A stretch of DNA of 64,000 nt from Bradyrhizobium guangxiense (GTDB lineage: Bacteria > Pseudomonadota > Alphaproteobacteria > Rhizobiales > Xanthobacteraceae): positions 3,626,501 through 3,690,500 of the forward strand of contig NZ_CP022219.1 in NCBI RefSeq assembly GCF_004114915.1. Direction: 5' to 3'. The notes below the pieces were generated by a model. The model was given only the letters and a program-made list of their open reading frames with translations. It was not told the DNA's origin and ran no database searches. The position numbers were made by a program, and so were the translations under genes. This document shows, in pieces, positions 26,795 through 35,805 of the stretch (positions are counted from its first letter, which is position 1; every line of letters starts with the position of its first letter).

Positions 26795-28402
26795 ATGCTT
26801 GCCCCGGCGCGCAAAGCCGCGCCGCGGGTCGTGGAATGGACGTGGACGCTCGTGGAACCGCTCAACGCTCGCTCGATGCTCGAAGCCGCGGCCAGCGCCG
26901 CGGCAAGGCCTGCTGACCAGCCGTTCGTCGAGCGCCGCCGCAGGCTCTCGCCAGCCGCCCTTGACGTCGTCAACGAGAAGGTCGCCCGCGCCTATTCGCC
27001 GATCGTCATCGCCGGCTTCGTACGCCTGGCCGACTTCGCGCTGCTGAGCATCGTCGGTATCGCGGTCTATTTCGGCTATGTCATGCCGCTCGCCGGTGCG
27101 TTCAGCTGGATCTATCCTGCGGAAGTCATTGCGGTCGCGATCGCCGCCGTCGTCTGCTTCCAGGCCGCCGACATCTATCAGGTGCAACTGTTCCGCGGTC
27201 AGCTTCGGCAGATGACGCGGATGATCTCGTCCTGGTCTTTCGTCTTCCTGCTGTTCATCGGCATCTCCTTCTTCGCCAAATACGGCAGCGAAATCTCGCG
27301 GCTGTGGCTTGCCGCCTTCTACTCTCTCGGGCTCGCTGCGCTGACCAGCGAGCGCCTGATGCTGCGCTCGCTGGTGCGGAGGTGGGCGCGCGAGGGCCGC
27401 CTCGACCGCCGGACCATCATCGTCGGCTCCGACCGCAACGGCGAGCAGCTGGTCGAGGCGCTGAAGGCGCAGGAGGATTCCGACATCCACGTGCTGGGCG
27501 TGTTCGATGACCGCAACGACAGCCGCGCGCTCGACACCTGCGCCGGCGCGCGCAAGCTCGGCAAGGTCGACGACATCGTCGAGTTCGCCCGCCGCACCCG
27601 CGTCGACCTCGTGCTGTTCGCGTTGCCGATCTCGGCTGAGACGCGTATTCTCGAGATGCTGAAGAAGCTCTGGGTGCTGCCGGTCGACATTCGTCTGTCC
27701 GCACACACCAACAAGCTGCGCTTCCGTCCCCGCTCCTATTCCTATCTCGGCAAGGTACCGACGCTGGACGTGTTCGAGGCGCCGATCACCGACTGGGACC
27801 TGGTGATGAAGTGGCTGTTCGATCGCGTGGTCGGCAGCCTTGCGCTGCTCGCGGCCCTGCCGGTAATGGGACTGGTGGCCCTGGCAGTGAAGCTCGACAG
27901 TCCCGGTCCCGTGCTGTTCCGTCAGAAGCGTTTCGGCTTCAACAACGAGCGCATCGACGTCTACAAGTTCCGCTCGATGTACCACCATGAGGCAGATCCG
28001 ACCGCCTCGAAAGTCGTGACCAAGAATGATCGGCGCGTCACCCGCGTCGGCCGCTTCATCCGCAAGACCAGCCTCGACGAGCTGCCGCAGCTCTTCAACG
28101 TGGTTTTCGCCGGCAACCTCTCCCTGGTCGGCCCACGACCGCATGCGGTGCAGGGCAAGCTCCAGAGCCGCCTGTTCGACGAGGCCGTCGACGGCTATTT
28201 CGCCCGCCATCGCGTCAAGCCCGGCATCACCGGCTGGGCCCAGATCAACGGCTGGCGCGGTGAGATCGACAATGAAGAGAAGATCCAGAAGCGCGTCGAG
28301 TTCGACCTCTATTACATCGAGAACTGGTCGGTGCTGTTCGACCTCGTCATTCTCCTGAAGACGCCGATCTCGCTGCTGACCAAGAACGAGAACGCGTATT
28401 GA
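26795..28402 (+). CDS. Undecaprenyl-phosphate sugar phosphotransferase (WcaJ/ExoY family)
   Basis: Starts exopolysaccharide repeat units by moving a sugar-1-phosphate (usually glucose or galactose) from UDP-sugar to undecaprenyl phosphate. 535 residues; ATG at 26795 follows GGAGACGCAGGGG. N-terminal half: cytoplasmic lead, four membrane segments between about 70 and 190, then the nucleotide-binding CoA_binding_3 domain ([19 protein letters not shown]). C-terminal half is the polyprenyl-P transferase core: one re-entrant helix, [37 protein letters not shown] and SLVGPRPHA, all intact. The initiating enzyme of the locus. Confidence 0.95.
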   Translation: MLAPARKAAPRVVEWTWTLVEPLNARSMLEAAASAAARPADQPFVERRRRLSPAALDVVNEKVARAYSPIVIAGFVRLADFALLSIVGIAVYFGYVMPLAGAFSWIYPAEVIAVAIAAVVCFQAADIYQVQLFRGQLRQMTRMISSWSFVFLLFIGISFFAKYGSEISRLWLAAFYSLGLAALTSERLMLRSLVRRWAREGRLDRRTIIVGSDRNGEQLVEALKAQEDSDIHVLGVFDDRNDSRALDTCAGARKLGKVDDIVEFARRTRVDLVLFALPISAETRILEMLKKLWVLPVDIRLSAHTNKLRFRPRSYSYLGKVPTLDVFEAPITDWDLVMKWLFDRVVGSLALLAALPVMGLVALAVKLDSPGPVLFRQKRFGFNNERIDVYKFRSMYHHEADPTASKVVTKNDRRVTRVGRFIRKTSLDELPQLFNVVFAGNLSLVGPRPHAVQGKLQSRLFDEAVDGYFARHRVKPGITGWAQINGWRGEIDNEEKIQKRVEFDLYYIENWSVLFDLVILLKTPISLLTKNENAY

Positions 28403-28408
28403 GGCTTC

Positions 28409-28510
28409 CGTGATGCCCCGCGAAAGCGGGGCGTCCAGTACGCCGAGACGCCGAGGCTGAACCTCGCTGCCGCGGAGCACTGGACCGCCCGTTCAGGCCG
28501 GGCGATGACA
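28409..28510. repeat. Dispersed palindromic repeat (GATGCCCCGC type)
   Basis: Nested inverted repeats: GCCCCGC-GAAA-GCGGGGC (28414-28431) and GTCCAGTACGCCG...CGCGGAGCACTGGAC, closed by GCCCGTTCAGGCCGGGC. Sits between the initiating transferase and polymerase genes on the same strand, so it may set differential expression. Confidence 0.7.
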
Positions 28511-28551
28511 GCTGTGTTTGTGGTGTACCAGTTGCGTAAGGGTATGAGCGT

Positions 28552-29811
28552 GTGATGACGTATGCGGCGACAGCCGGGGAGATGAATGCAGCGGTCCGTG
28601 CTGCGCCCGGCGTGCTGGCGCTGCAGCGCGCGCTGATGTGGCTGGTCGGCGCCTCCGGTGCGATCGTATTCATCGAGCCGAGCCCGTACGAGATCGCGAC
28701 GCTGCTCGCGACCGTCACATTCTTCGCCACCGGCCTGCGGCTGAAGCTCGTTCTGATGCCGCTGGTCGCGCTGCTGGTCCTGCTCAATGTCGGCTACACC
28801 ATCAGCGCGATCCCGCTGTTCGAGCAGTCCGAGGTCATGAGCTGGATCGCGACCTCTTGGTACATGGCGGTGACGGTGGTGTTTTTCGCCATGGTCACGT
28901 CGGAAGACACGGCGGCCCGGCTCGACATGCTGCGCCGCGGGCTCGTGGTCGGCGCGATGGTCGCCTCGCTCCTGGCGGTCGCCGGCTATTTCCACCTCGT
29001 GCCCGGCGGCAACGACCTGCTCACGCTCTACGGACGCGCGCGCGGCACCTTCAAGGACCCGAACGTGCTCGGCGCCTTCCTGATCCTGCCGGCGCTGTTC
29101 TCGCTCCAGAGCGTGGTTTCGGACAAGGTGGCCAAGGCGTTCCGCAACGTCATCGCCTTCGGCATCATGTCGCTGGCGATCCTGCTCGCGTTCTCGCGCG
29201 CCGCCTGGGGTGGCCTGGTGCTGACCTCCGCCTTCATGCTGGCACTGATGGTGCTGACCAGCCGCACCAACGCGCAGCGCTCGCGCATCATCGTCATGGC
29301 GATCGTCGCTGCGGTGCTGGGGCTGGCGCTGATCGCGGTGCTGCTGTCGTTCGATTCCACTGCCGAGATGTTCAAGCAGCGCGCGAGCTTCGACCAGAGC
29401 TACGACGAAGGCCGGTTCGGCCGTTTCGGCCGCCACATCCTCGGCGCCGAGATGGCGCTGGATCTGCCCTTCGGCATCGGTCCCCTGCAATTCCACCGCT
29501 TCTTCCCCGAGGACACCCACAATTCCTATCTCAACGCCTTCATGTCGGGCGGCTGGCTGTCCGGCGTGTGCTATCCCGCGCTGGTCTTCACCACCGTCAT
29601 CATGGGCTTCCGGCACATCTTCGTCCGTGTGCCCTGGCAGCGCGCCTACCTCGCGATCTTCTCGGCCTTCGTCGGCACCGTCGGCGAAAGCTTCGTGATC
29701 GACACCGACCACTGGCGACACTTCTGGATGATGCTGGGCGCGATGTGGGGCATGATCGCGGCCGCACAGCTCTACAAGGCTAATGCTGGCGAGGACGCGT
29801 CTTCAGCTTGA
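28552..29811 (+). CDS. O-antigen ligase/Wzy-like polysaccharide polymerase
   Basis: About 419 residues (GTG 28552 or ATG 28555) with ten or more membrane segments. The Wzy_C-type periplasmic loop is visible: RARGTFKDPNVLGAFL with the conserved FxDPN, LLAFSRAAWGGLVL, and GIGPLQFHRFFPEDTHNSYL carrying the HNSYL motif. It would polymerise undecaprenyl-linked repeat units in the periplasm, working with the Wzc-like protein. 149 bases after the initiating transferase. Its 3' end overlaps the convergent MarR gene by 32 bases. Confidence 0.9.
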   Translation: MMTYAATAGEMNAAVRAAPGVLALQRALMWLVGASGAIVFIEPSPYEIATLLATVTFFATGLRLKLVLMPLVALLVLLNVGYTISAIPLFEQSEVMSWIATSWYMAVTVVFFAMVTSEDTAARLDMLRRGLVVGAMVASLLAVAGYFHLVPGGNDLLTLYGRARGTFKDPNVLGAFLILPALFSLQSVVSDKVAKAFRNVIAFGIMSLAILLAFSRAAWGGLVLTSAFMLALMVLTSRTNAQRSRIIVMAIVAAVLGLALIAVLLSFDSTAEMFKQRASFDQSYDEGRFGRFGRHILGAEMALDLPFGIGPLQFHRFFPEDTHNSYLNAFMSGGWLSGVCYPALVFTTVIMGFRHIFVRVPWQRAYLAIFSAFVGTVGESFVIDTDHWRHFWMMLGAMWGMIAAAQLYKANAGEDASSA

Positions 29812-30319
29812 GTTCGGGCCGCTTCTCCGGCGGCGTGTCGAGCAGGCCCTTCAAGGCTTCTGTTGCCGCGAGCACCCCCTTGTAGGCCTCGTTGGCGAAC
29901 CGCAGCAGCAGCCGCAATTCCTCGTCTGAATAGCCGTTGCAGACATTCTCCATCGCCTGCTGCATTGGCACATAGTATTGACCGAGGCCGGCGATCGCCT
30001 CTGGCACGACCGCGATGAAGACCTTGCGGCGGTCCTTCTCGTCCCGCTCGCGGCGCACCAGGCCGGCCTTCTCGAGCCGGTCGATCACCCCCGTGATGGC
30101 GCCGGTTGTGAGGCCCGTGACCTCGGCGAGCCTGCCTGCGGTGACGCGCCCTTCGAGATAGAGGATGTCCATGCATTCGAGATCGGAATTGGCAATTCCG
30201 GCAACGTTGGCAACGGTTTGCCCATAGAGCACGCCCTGCGCGGACGATCGGCGCATCGCCTCTTCGAGATCCTGCAGCAGCGCAGCGCGCACCTTCGTCC
30301 TTGACAAGGCCGACCTCAT
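29780..30319 (-). CDS. MarR-family transcriptional regulator
   Basis: 179 residues with a central winged helix: AGRLAEVTGLTTGAITGVIDRLEKAGLVRRERDEKDRRKVFIAV, where the second helix recognises DNA and the DEKDRR wing is typical. Flanking helices form the dimer interface. Divergent from a flavin monooxygenase gene, 84 bases apart; the gap contains a palindrome with an overlapping direct repeat, so it most likely represses itself and the monooxygenase until an aromatic ligand binds. Overlaps the polymerase gene by 32 bases at the 3' ends. Confidence 0.92.
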   Translation of the reverse strand: MRSALSRTKVRAALLQDLEEAMRRSSAQGVLYGQTVANVAGIANSDLECMDILYLEGRVTAGRLAEVTGLTTGAITGVIDRLEKAGLVRRERDEKDRRKVFIAVVPEAIAGLGQYYVPMQQAMENVCNGYSDEELRLLLRFANEAYKGVLAATEALKGLLDTPPEKRPELKLKTRPRQH

Positions 30320-30321
30320 AT

Positions 30322-30350
30322 CTTAGTCGATATATATCTTAGTCACTAAG
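30322..30350. promoter_or_regulatory. Probable MarR operator
   Basis: CTTAGTCACTAAG (30338-30350) is a perfect 13-base palindrome. The half-site CTTAGTC is repeated at 30322-30328, 16 bases (about 1.5 turns) upstream, with TATATAT between. It lies between the divergent MarR gene and the monooxygenase gene, three bases from the MarR start codon, which fits autorepression. Confidence 0.7.
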
Positions 30351-30403
30351 AGATTTAGCGACCGTAATTTCTCCTAGCACCACGGAAACGTCGGGAGCAA
30401 GCC

Positions 30404-31600
30404 ATGTCCTATCGTCCCCGCAAGGCCCTGATCATCGGCGCCGGCATCGCCGGACCGGTGGCTGCGATCCTGCTGCGCCGCGCCGGCATCGACTCCGCAA
30501 TCTACGAGGCCTGGCCTTATTCGAAGGGCATCGGCGGCGGCCTTCAGATCGCGCCGAACGGCATGCATGTGATGGACGAGATCGGGCTGGCGAACGAGTT
30601 GATCAGCCGCGGCTCGGTCGCGGACTCCTTTGACTTCTATTCGCAAGGGGGCGCGAAGCTCGGCTCGATCAACCGCGACATGGCACGGCGCTTCGGCCAG
30701 CCGGCCGTCAACGTCTGCCGTGCGACCCTGAACGAGATCCTGATCGACAAGGCCTGGTGCGCCTGTGTCTCGCTTTATTTCGAGAAGCGCCTGATCAAGA
30801 TCGAGGACCGCGGCGACCAGCCGATCATCGCCTATTTCGCCGATGGCACCACCGCCGAAGGCGACTTCCTGATCGGCGCCGACGGCGTCCACTCGGTGAC
30901 GCGCCGCCAGGTGGTGCCGGACGGGCCGCAACCCTTCAACACCGGACTGATCGGCTTCGGCGGCTTCGTGCCTCACGCCGTCCTCGCCGGAAGATCGATC
31001 GGCCGGCACGTCGAGACCACGTTCGGCCAGAGCGGCTTCTTTGGCTACGGCTATTGCAGCCCGGATCCGAACGACGGCGTGATGTGGTGGAGCACGCAGC
31101 CCGCACACGGCATGGACGCAGCGATGTTCCGCGCGCTCGACCCCGCGACGCTGAAACAGCATCTGCGCGACTTCCACCGCGGCTGGCACGATCCGATTCC
31201 CGATATCATCGAAGCAGCCGAGAACATCGTGGTCACCGACATGCTCGATGTCGCGACCCTGCCGACGTGGTCGCGCAAGCGTTCGCTGCTGATCGGCGAC
31301 GCTGCGCACGCGACCAGCCCCCATGCCGGCCAGGGCGCCTCGCTCGCGCTGGAGGATGCGATGCGGCTCGTCCGCCTGATGCAGGAGGGACAGGAGCTCG
31401 GCGCCACCTTCCAGGCCTTCGAGGCCGAGCGGCGCCCGCGCACCGAGAAGATCGTCGCCATGGCGCGCCGCAACGGCAACAGCAAGCGCGAGTTCAGCGC
31501 TCCCGGCGCCTGGGTCCGCAATCAGATGCTGAAATGGCTGCTGCCGCTCGGGGCAAAAGGCATGGAGTTCATGTACGCATATGACGCGCGGGCGGTGTGA
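30404..31600 (+). CDS. FAD-dependent aromatic-type monooxygenase (class A)
   Basis: 398 residues, cytosolic, NAD(P)H-dependent hydroxylase of the PHBH fold. The three signature motifs are intact: ADP-binding LIIGAGIAGPVAAILLRRAG at the N-terminus, FLIGADGVHSVTRRQV (DG motif) near residue 160 and LLIGDAAHATSPHAGQGA (GD motif) near residue 300. Start ATG at 30404 follows GGGAGC. The MarR operator upstream suggests induction by an aromatic substrate; 3-hydroxybenzoate or salicylate hydroxylases are relatives, but the substrate cannot be fixed. Confidence 0.92.
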   Translation: MSYRPRKALIIGAGIAGPVAAILLRRAGIDSAIYEAWPYSKGIGGGLQIAPNGMHVMDEIGLANELISRGSVADSFDFYSQGGAKLGSINRDMARRFGQPAVNVCRATLNEILIDKAWCACVSLYFEKRLIKIEDRGDQPIIAYFADGTTAEGDFLIGADGVHSVTRRQVVPDGPQPFNTGLIGFGGFVPHAVLAGRSIGRHVETTFGQSGFFGYGYCSPDPNDGVMWWSTQPAHGMDAAMFRALDPATLKQHLRDFHRGWHDPIPDIIEAAENIVVTDMLDVATLPTWSRKRSLLIGDAAHATSPHAGQGASLALEDAMRLVRLMQEGQELGATFQAFEAERRPRTEKIVAMARRNGNSKREFSAPGAWVRNQMLKWLLPLGAKGMEFMYAYDARAV

Positions 31601-31639
31601 CTCTTCTCCCTCTCCCCGCTTGCGGGGAAAGGCGAGGAG

Positions 31640-32815
31640 CTAGCCCTCCACCTCGAACCTCAGCCCCGCGTTGTCCCGCAGCCGCTTGATCAGCCGGTGC
31701 TGCATCGCTGCGCCCGGCGTCCAGAGACCGGCCGGAACGTCAGGCGCGTCGTGCAGCAGGCAGACCGCGCATTCCGAGATGATCTTCGCCGTCGACGCAT
31801 AGCCCGGATCGAGGTCGCCCTTCACCGCCGCGCGAACCTGACGGCCATCGGGCGCGATCGCGACATAGAGCAGGTCGTAATGACCATTCTCGCGCTCCTC
31901 CTTCGACGGTCCCTCGCCCGGCTTGAGCGCTTCAGGGCCGGTCTTCTCGCTGTTGGCGGCCATGACGCGCCTGGCATTGGCCTGCCCGTCGTCCCCCGCT
32001 CCCGTCAGCACCATCTCGTCGTAGACGAAATCCCGGCCGTACGGGAATCCCATCAGCATGTTGGAGCGATGGACGTTGCGCGTGTTGAGCGTCGCCATCG
32101 CGAACGGCGCGGACCAGGATTGCAGGTCGTCCTCGAAGATCGGCTTTTTGCCGCGCGGCTGCTTGGGTCCCTCGAAGCCCGGCGTGAAGGCAAACGGGTC
32201 CTTGAGGATCGAGACCAGGCTGAGGTCCTGCGCAACTGCCTCGAAGGTGACCCTTGCACTCGCCGAGGTGCCGCCGGAGAACTTCCAGCTGATGTCGCGA
32301 ACGCGCCCCTTGACGCGCGGCGCCGCAGCGCCGAACACGCGCTTGGCTTCTTCCTGCACGAAGAACGCACCGAGCTCGAACGGCACGGAATCGAAACCGC
32401 AGGAGAACATGATGCGGGCGCCACTCGCCTTGGCTGCGGCCTCATGCCTGTCGATCATCTGTTTCAGCCAGATCGGCTCGCCGCACAGATCCATGTAGTC
32501 GGTGCCCGACGCAACGCAGGCCGCAAGCAGATCGGTCCCATAAAGCTGGTACGGACCAACGGTGGTGATGACCAGCTTCGCCTGATCGACCATCGCGCGC
32601 AACGATGCGGGATCGGCTGCGTCCGCAGCGATGAGCGGCGTGTCCTCGGGCGCGCCGATCGCGTCACGAACCGAAGCGAGCTTGTCTTTGCTGCGCCCCG
32701 CCATGGCCCAGGTCGGCGCGCCGTCGCCAACATAATGCGCGGCGAGATACTCGGCGATGAGCTGGCCGGTGTATCCGGTTGAACCGTAGACGACGATGTC
32801 GAACTTCGCGGGCAC
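31640..32815 (-). CDS. Saccharopine dehydrogenase-like / trans-acting enoyl reductase family protein, paralogue 1
   Basis: 391 residues from GTG at 32815. Rossmann NAD(P) motif at the N-terminus (VVYGSTGYTGQLIAEYLAA) and SCGFDSVPFELGAFF typical of the branch that includes mycobacterial trans-acting enoyl reductase Rv2953 and plant/human SCCPDH-like proteins. About three quarters identical by eye to the next gene (32845-34023), so this is a tandem duplication. The two are 29 bases apart on the same strand and probably cotranscribed with the DUF169 gene. Reaction unknown. Confidence 0.88.
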   Translation of the reverse strand: MPAKFDIVVYGSTGYTGQLIAEYLAAHYVGDGAPTWAMAGRSKDKLASVRDAIGAPEDTPLIAADAADPASLRAMVDQAKLVITTVGPYQLYGTDLLAACVASGTDYMDLCGEPIWLKQMIDRHEAAAKASGARIMFSCGFDSVPFELGAFFVQEEAKRVFGAAAPRVKGRVRDISWKFSGGTSASARVTFEAVAQDLSLVSILKDPFAFTPGFEGPKQPRGKKPIFEDDLQSWSAPFAMATLNTRNVHRSNMLMGFPYGRDFVYDEMVLTGAGDDGQANARRVMAANSEKTGPEALKPGEGPSKEERENGHYDLLYVAIAPDGRQVRAAVKGDLDPGYASTAKIISECAVCLLHDAPDVPAGLWTPGAAMQHRLIKRLRDNAGLRFEVEG

Positions 32816-32844
32816 GGATCACGCTTCCTGCAGCACCCTGGACT

Positions 32845-34023
32845 TCAGGCTTCCACCTTGAATGTCAGCCCCGCATGATCCTGCAGCCGCTTGATCAGCC
32901 TGTGCTGCATCGCTGCGCCCGGCGTCCAGAAGCCGGCCGGAACCTCCGTCGCCTCGCGCAGCAGGCAGATCGCGCATTCGGAGATCATCTTCGAGGTCGA
33001 GCCGTAGCCGGGATCGCGGTCGCCGGTGACGCCGGCGCGGACCATGCGGCCGTCAGGTGCGATCGCGACGTAGAGCAGATTGAACAGGCCGTTCTCACGC
33101 TCCTCCTTCGAGGGCCCCTCGCCCGGCTTCGGCGCGTTCGGACCGGTCTTCTCGGCATTGGCGGCCATCACGCGCTTGGCGTTGGTTTCACCCTTCTCGC
33201 CGGGGCCGGTCAGAACCATCTCGTCGTAGACGAAGTCCTGGCCGTAGGGAAAGCCCATCAGCATGTTGGAGCGATGGACGTTGCGCGTGTTGATCAGCGC
33301 CATCATGAACGGCGCGGCCCAGGATTGCAGGTCCTCCTCGAGCACCGGCCTGTTGCCCTTCGGCTGCTTCGGACCGGTGAAGCCCGGCGTCAACGCGAAC
33401 GGATCGTTCAGGATCGCGATCAGGCTGGTGTCCTTAGCGACGGCGTCGAAAGTCGCCTTCGCGCTCGCCGCGGTGCCGCCGGAGAGCGTACCGCGCATGT
33501 CGCGCACACGGCCCTTGACGCGCGCCGCGGGTGCGCCGAACACGCGCTTGGCCTCTTCCTGCACGAAGAAAGTACCAAGCTCGAACGGCACGGAATCGAA
33601 GCCGCAGGAGAACACGATGCGCGCGCCGCTCTGTTTCGCAGCCGCCTCGTACTTGTCGATCATCTGCCGCATCCAGATCGGCTCGCCGCAGAGGTCGAAA
33701 TAATCCACACCCGCAGCGACGCAGGCCGCGAGCAGCCCCTCGCCGTAGACCTGATACGGACCAACCGTCGTGATCACCGACCTGGTTTGTCCCACCATCG
33801 CCTTCAGCGACGCAGCATCCGACGCGTCCGCCACGATCAGCGGCGTCTCCGCGGGCGCACCGATTGCATCGCGCACCGATTTCAGCTTGTCGAGGCTGCG
33901 GCCCGCCATCGCCCATTTCAGCGCTTTGTCGTCGTTGTAATGCGCCGCCAGATATTCGGCGACGAGCTGGCCGGTGAAACCGGTCGCACCGTAGACGACG
34001 ATGTCGAATTTCGCTGAGCTCAT
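32845..34023 (-). CDS. Saccharopine dehydrogenase-like / trans-acting enoyl reductase family protein, paralogue 2
   Basis: 392 residues beginning MSSAKFDIVVYGATGFTG. Same architecture as its downstream neighbour: N-terminal NAD(P) Rossmann domain, then IVFSCGFDSVPFELGTFF, NVHRSNMLMGFPYGQDFVYDE and a C-terminal TPGAAMQHRLIKRLQ. The long shared segments, also in the linker GPKQP, indicate a recent tandem copy rather than ancient paralogy. It is nine bases downstream of the DUF169 gene's stop, suggesting one transcript: DUF169 - paralogue 2 - paralogue 1. Confidence 0.88.
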   Translation of the reverse strand: MSSAKFDIVVYGATGFTGQLVAEYLAAHYNDDKALKWAMAGRSLDKLKSVRDAIGAPAETPLIVADASDAASLKAMVGQTRSVITTVGPYQVYGEGLLAACVAAGVDYFDLCGEPIWMRQMIDKYEAAAKQSGARIVFSCGFDSVPFELGTFFVQEEAKRVFGAPAARVKGRVRDMRGTLSGGTAASAKATFDAVAKDTSLIAILNDPFALTPGFTGPKQPKGNRPVLEEDLQSWAAPFMMALINTRNVHRSNMLMGFPYGQDFVYDEMVLTGPGEKGETNAKRVMAANAEKTGPNAPKPGEGPSKEERENGLFNLLYVAIAPDGRMVRAGVTGDRDPGYGSTSKMISECAICLLREATEVPAGFWTPGAAMQHRLIKRLQDHAGLTFKVEA

Positions 34024-34032
34024 GATCGGCCT

Positions 34033-34815
34033 TTACTTTTTCGCGTAACTCACGCCCATGCCGGCACGGACGTCACTTTGAATGCCATAGGGCGGGATCG
34101 GATAGCGCAGGCCGTTCCTGGCCAGCGCCTTCATGCCCTGAACCGCCTTGGCGAGATGCGAAGGTTTCAGGGCCATCAGCATCTCCTCGTCCGGCACGCC
34201 GCCATAGCGCCGTTCGGCATAACATGGCAAGGACAGGCTGGGCTCCCCGGTCTTAAGCGCGCGCCCCCAGGAATCGGCGCAGGCGGTCTCGCCGACCACG
34301 CCCCATTCGAACTTCTTGTAGCCGGTATATTGCAGCCCGTTGATCAGGATGATCATTTGCCCGGGCGTTGCATAGACGAGGCAGATGTCGGGCGGATCGA
34401 GCCGGCCGCTCGCGAGCGGACTGACGACGAGCGCCTGATATTGTCCGAACGGCACGACGTCCAGCGCCTCCTGGCGCTTGCGCGCGTCCTCAGCCGTGCC
34501 ATGCCAGACCCCGACATAATTCTCACCGGCCAGCCATTTCTCGTCCTGCGGCGCAAGCCCGATCACTGCACGGCACTGGCTGCCTACGAGATCATCGGCG
34601 GTGATGCCGACGGTCCAGCCCAGCCGCGCGGCCATGCTGACGATCTGGTCGGTGGTGTGGATCGCATTCGGCCGCCGTATCTTCGGGATCGCCTCCATCT
34701 CTGCGACGCTCGCGAACAGCTTCATGCCGATCACGTTCGTCTTCAGCCGCAGCAGGCTGTTCAGATCGGCGACGAGGCCGGCAAGGTCGATGCTGTCTGC
34801 ATTGTGCTGTTGCAT
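34033..34815 (-). CDS. DUF169 family protein
   Basis: 260 residues. The pattern of DUF169 is present: LLRLKTNVIGMKLF at the N-terminus, CRAVIGLAP, DICLVYATPGQMIILINGLQY and the closing CADSWGRALKTGEPSLSLPCYAERRYGGVPDEEM, with three conserved cysteines. Members are soluble proteins of unknown function, frequent beside short-chain acyl or redox genes in anaerobes and soil bacteria. First gene of the likely unit with the two enoyl-reductase-like paralogues. Confidence 0.82.
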   Translation of the reverse strand: MQQHNADSIDLAGLVADLNSLLRLKTNVIGMKLFASVAEMEAIPKIRRPNAIHTTDQIVSMAARLGWTVGITADDLVGSQCRAVIGLAPQDEKWLAGENYVGVWHGTAEDARKRQEALDVVPFGQYQALVVSPLASGRLDPPDICLVYATPGQMIILINGLQYTGYKKFEWGVVGETACADSWGRALKTGEPSLSLPCYAERRYGGVPDEEMLMALKPSHLAKAVQGMKALARNGLRYPIPPYGIQSDVRAGMGVSYAKK

Positions 34816-34870
34816 GGCGTCCTCCGGACCGGCGATTGCACGCCGCGTATTCTAATTTTGCAGCCTCGTT

Positions 34871-35635
34871 CTAGTCCTTGGCGGGTCCCGGAAGCAACTC
34901 GGCGGTCCTGCCCATCAGGCGGTAGGCGGTAAGACCGATCCACTCGCGCACCGCAACTTCGGTTCGGCCCAAGCCGTCCGCACCCATGTTGGTAAAAGAA
35001 AACAGATCGTCGCGTCCGCCCATCCGCCAGTCCACCGGATAGGCCTCGACGTTAAATCCGGCCGCGCGGAAGATGCCCATAGATCGCGGCATGTGGAAGG
35101 CCGACGTCACCAGGAGCCAACGCTCGCCCGGCTTCGGCATGACCAGCTGTTTCGTGAAGATCGCATTCTCCCAGGTGTTGCGCGAATTGCGCTCGAGGAT
35201 CAGGCGCTCCTTCGGTATGCCGAGATTCTCCAGGATCGGCGCGGAATAGTCGGCTTCCCTGGCGTCGGTGGAGACCAGGTTTGCGCTCCCCCCAGTAAAC
35301 ACGATGCGCGCATTCGGATAGCGGCGCGCGAGCTCGGCCGGCGCGAACAGACGATCGGCGGCGTGCGCGACGACAGGCGTGCGATGCGCCGCCGACAGAT
35401 CGGTGTCGACCGAGCCGCCGAGCACGATGATGCCGTCGGGCGCGCCGCGCGCGGCGTCCCACGCCGGAAAGCGCGATTCAAGCGGATAGATCAGAAGATT
35501 GCCGAGCGGCGAGAACGCCGCCAGCGCCAGCAGCACCAGCGTGGTCACGGCCAGCTTGCGGCCGAGCGCGGCAAAGCGCGTCGCCATCAGCAGCAGCGAG
35601 ACAATACCGAGCTCGACCAGAAGGTTGATCGGCAA
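34871..35635 (-). CDS. YdcF/ElyC-like (DUF218) membrane-anchored protein
   Basis: 254 residues from TTG at 35635. DUF218 core: DGIIVLGGSVDTDLS, RIVFTGGSANLVSTDAREADYSAPIL, ERNSRNTWENAIF and WLLVTSAFHMPRSMGIFRAAG, with N-terminal hydrophobic segments. ElyC-type members affect envelope polysaccharide and undecaprenyl-phosphate metabolism. The family normally starts with FVLSK..G; that sequence is present in frame upstream (CTG TTT TTC GTT CTG at 35674), but no ATG, GTG or TTG precedes it, so the true start may be a CTG at 35674 or the gene may be altered by the adjacent repeat. Confidence 0.85.
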   Translation of the reverse strand: MPINLLVELGIVSLLLMATRFAALGRKLAVTTLVLLALAAFSPLGNLLIYPLESRFPAWDAARGAPDGIIVLGGSVDTDLSAAHRTPVVAHAADRLFAPAELARRYPNARIVFTGGSANLVSTDAREADYSAPILENLGIPKERLILERNSRNTWENAIFTKQLVMPKPGERWLLVTSAFHMPRSMGIFRAAGFNVEAYPVDWRMGGRDDLFSFTNMGADGLGRTEVAVREWIGLTAYRLMGRTAELLPGPAKD

Positions 35636-35709
35636 GAGCGCGGTGCCGATGGTCTTGGACAGAACGAAAAACAGGGGAGCCTCGCTGGGATGATCTGGCC
35701 GGTCTGCGC

Positions 35710-35780
35710 AGGGCTTGACCTGCCCGGCGATCTTCAGAAATCTTCTTGGAAGAGGATCGATCGCCGGGTCAAGCCCGGCC
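35710..35780. repeat. Dispersed inverted repeat (GGGCTTGACC type)
   Basis: Left arm GGGCTTGACCTGCCCGGCGATC (given in parts: 35710-35731), right arm GATCGCCGGGTCAAGCCCGG (35758-35777). It fills the gap between the YdcF gene (-) and the formamidase-like gene (+), immediately next to the problematic YdcF start. Confidence 0.75.
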
Positions 35781-35805
35781 TGATGAAAGCGACCGGACGC
35801 GACAC

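Noticed and set aside
28312..29721. 469-codon minus-strand frame opposite the polymerase gene
   Set aside because: Shadow frame; the plus-strand protein has clear membrane segments and the FxDPN and HNSYL motifs.
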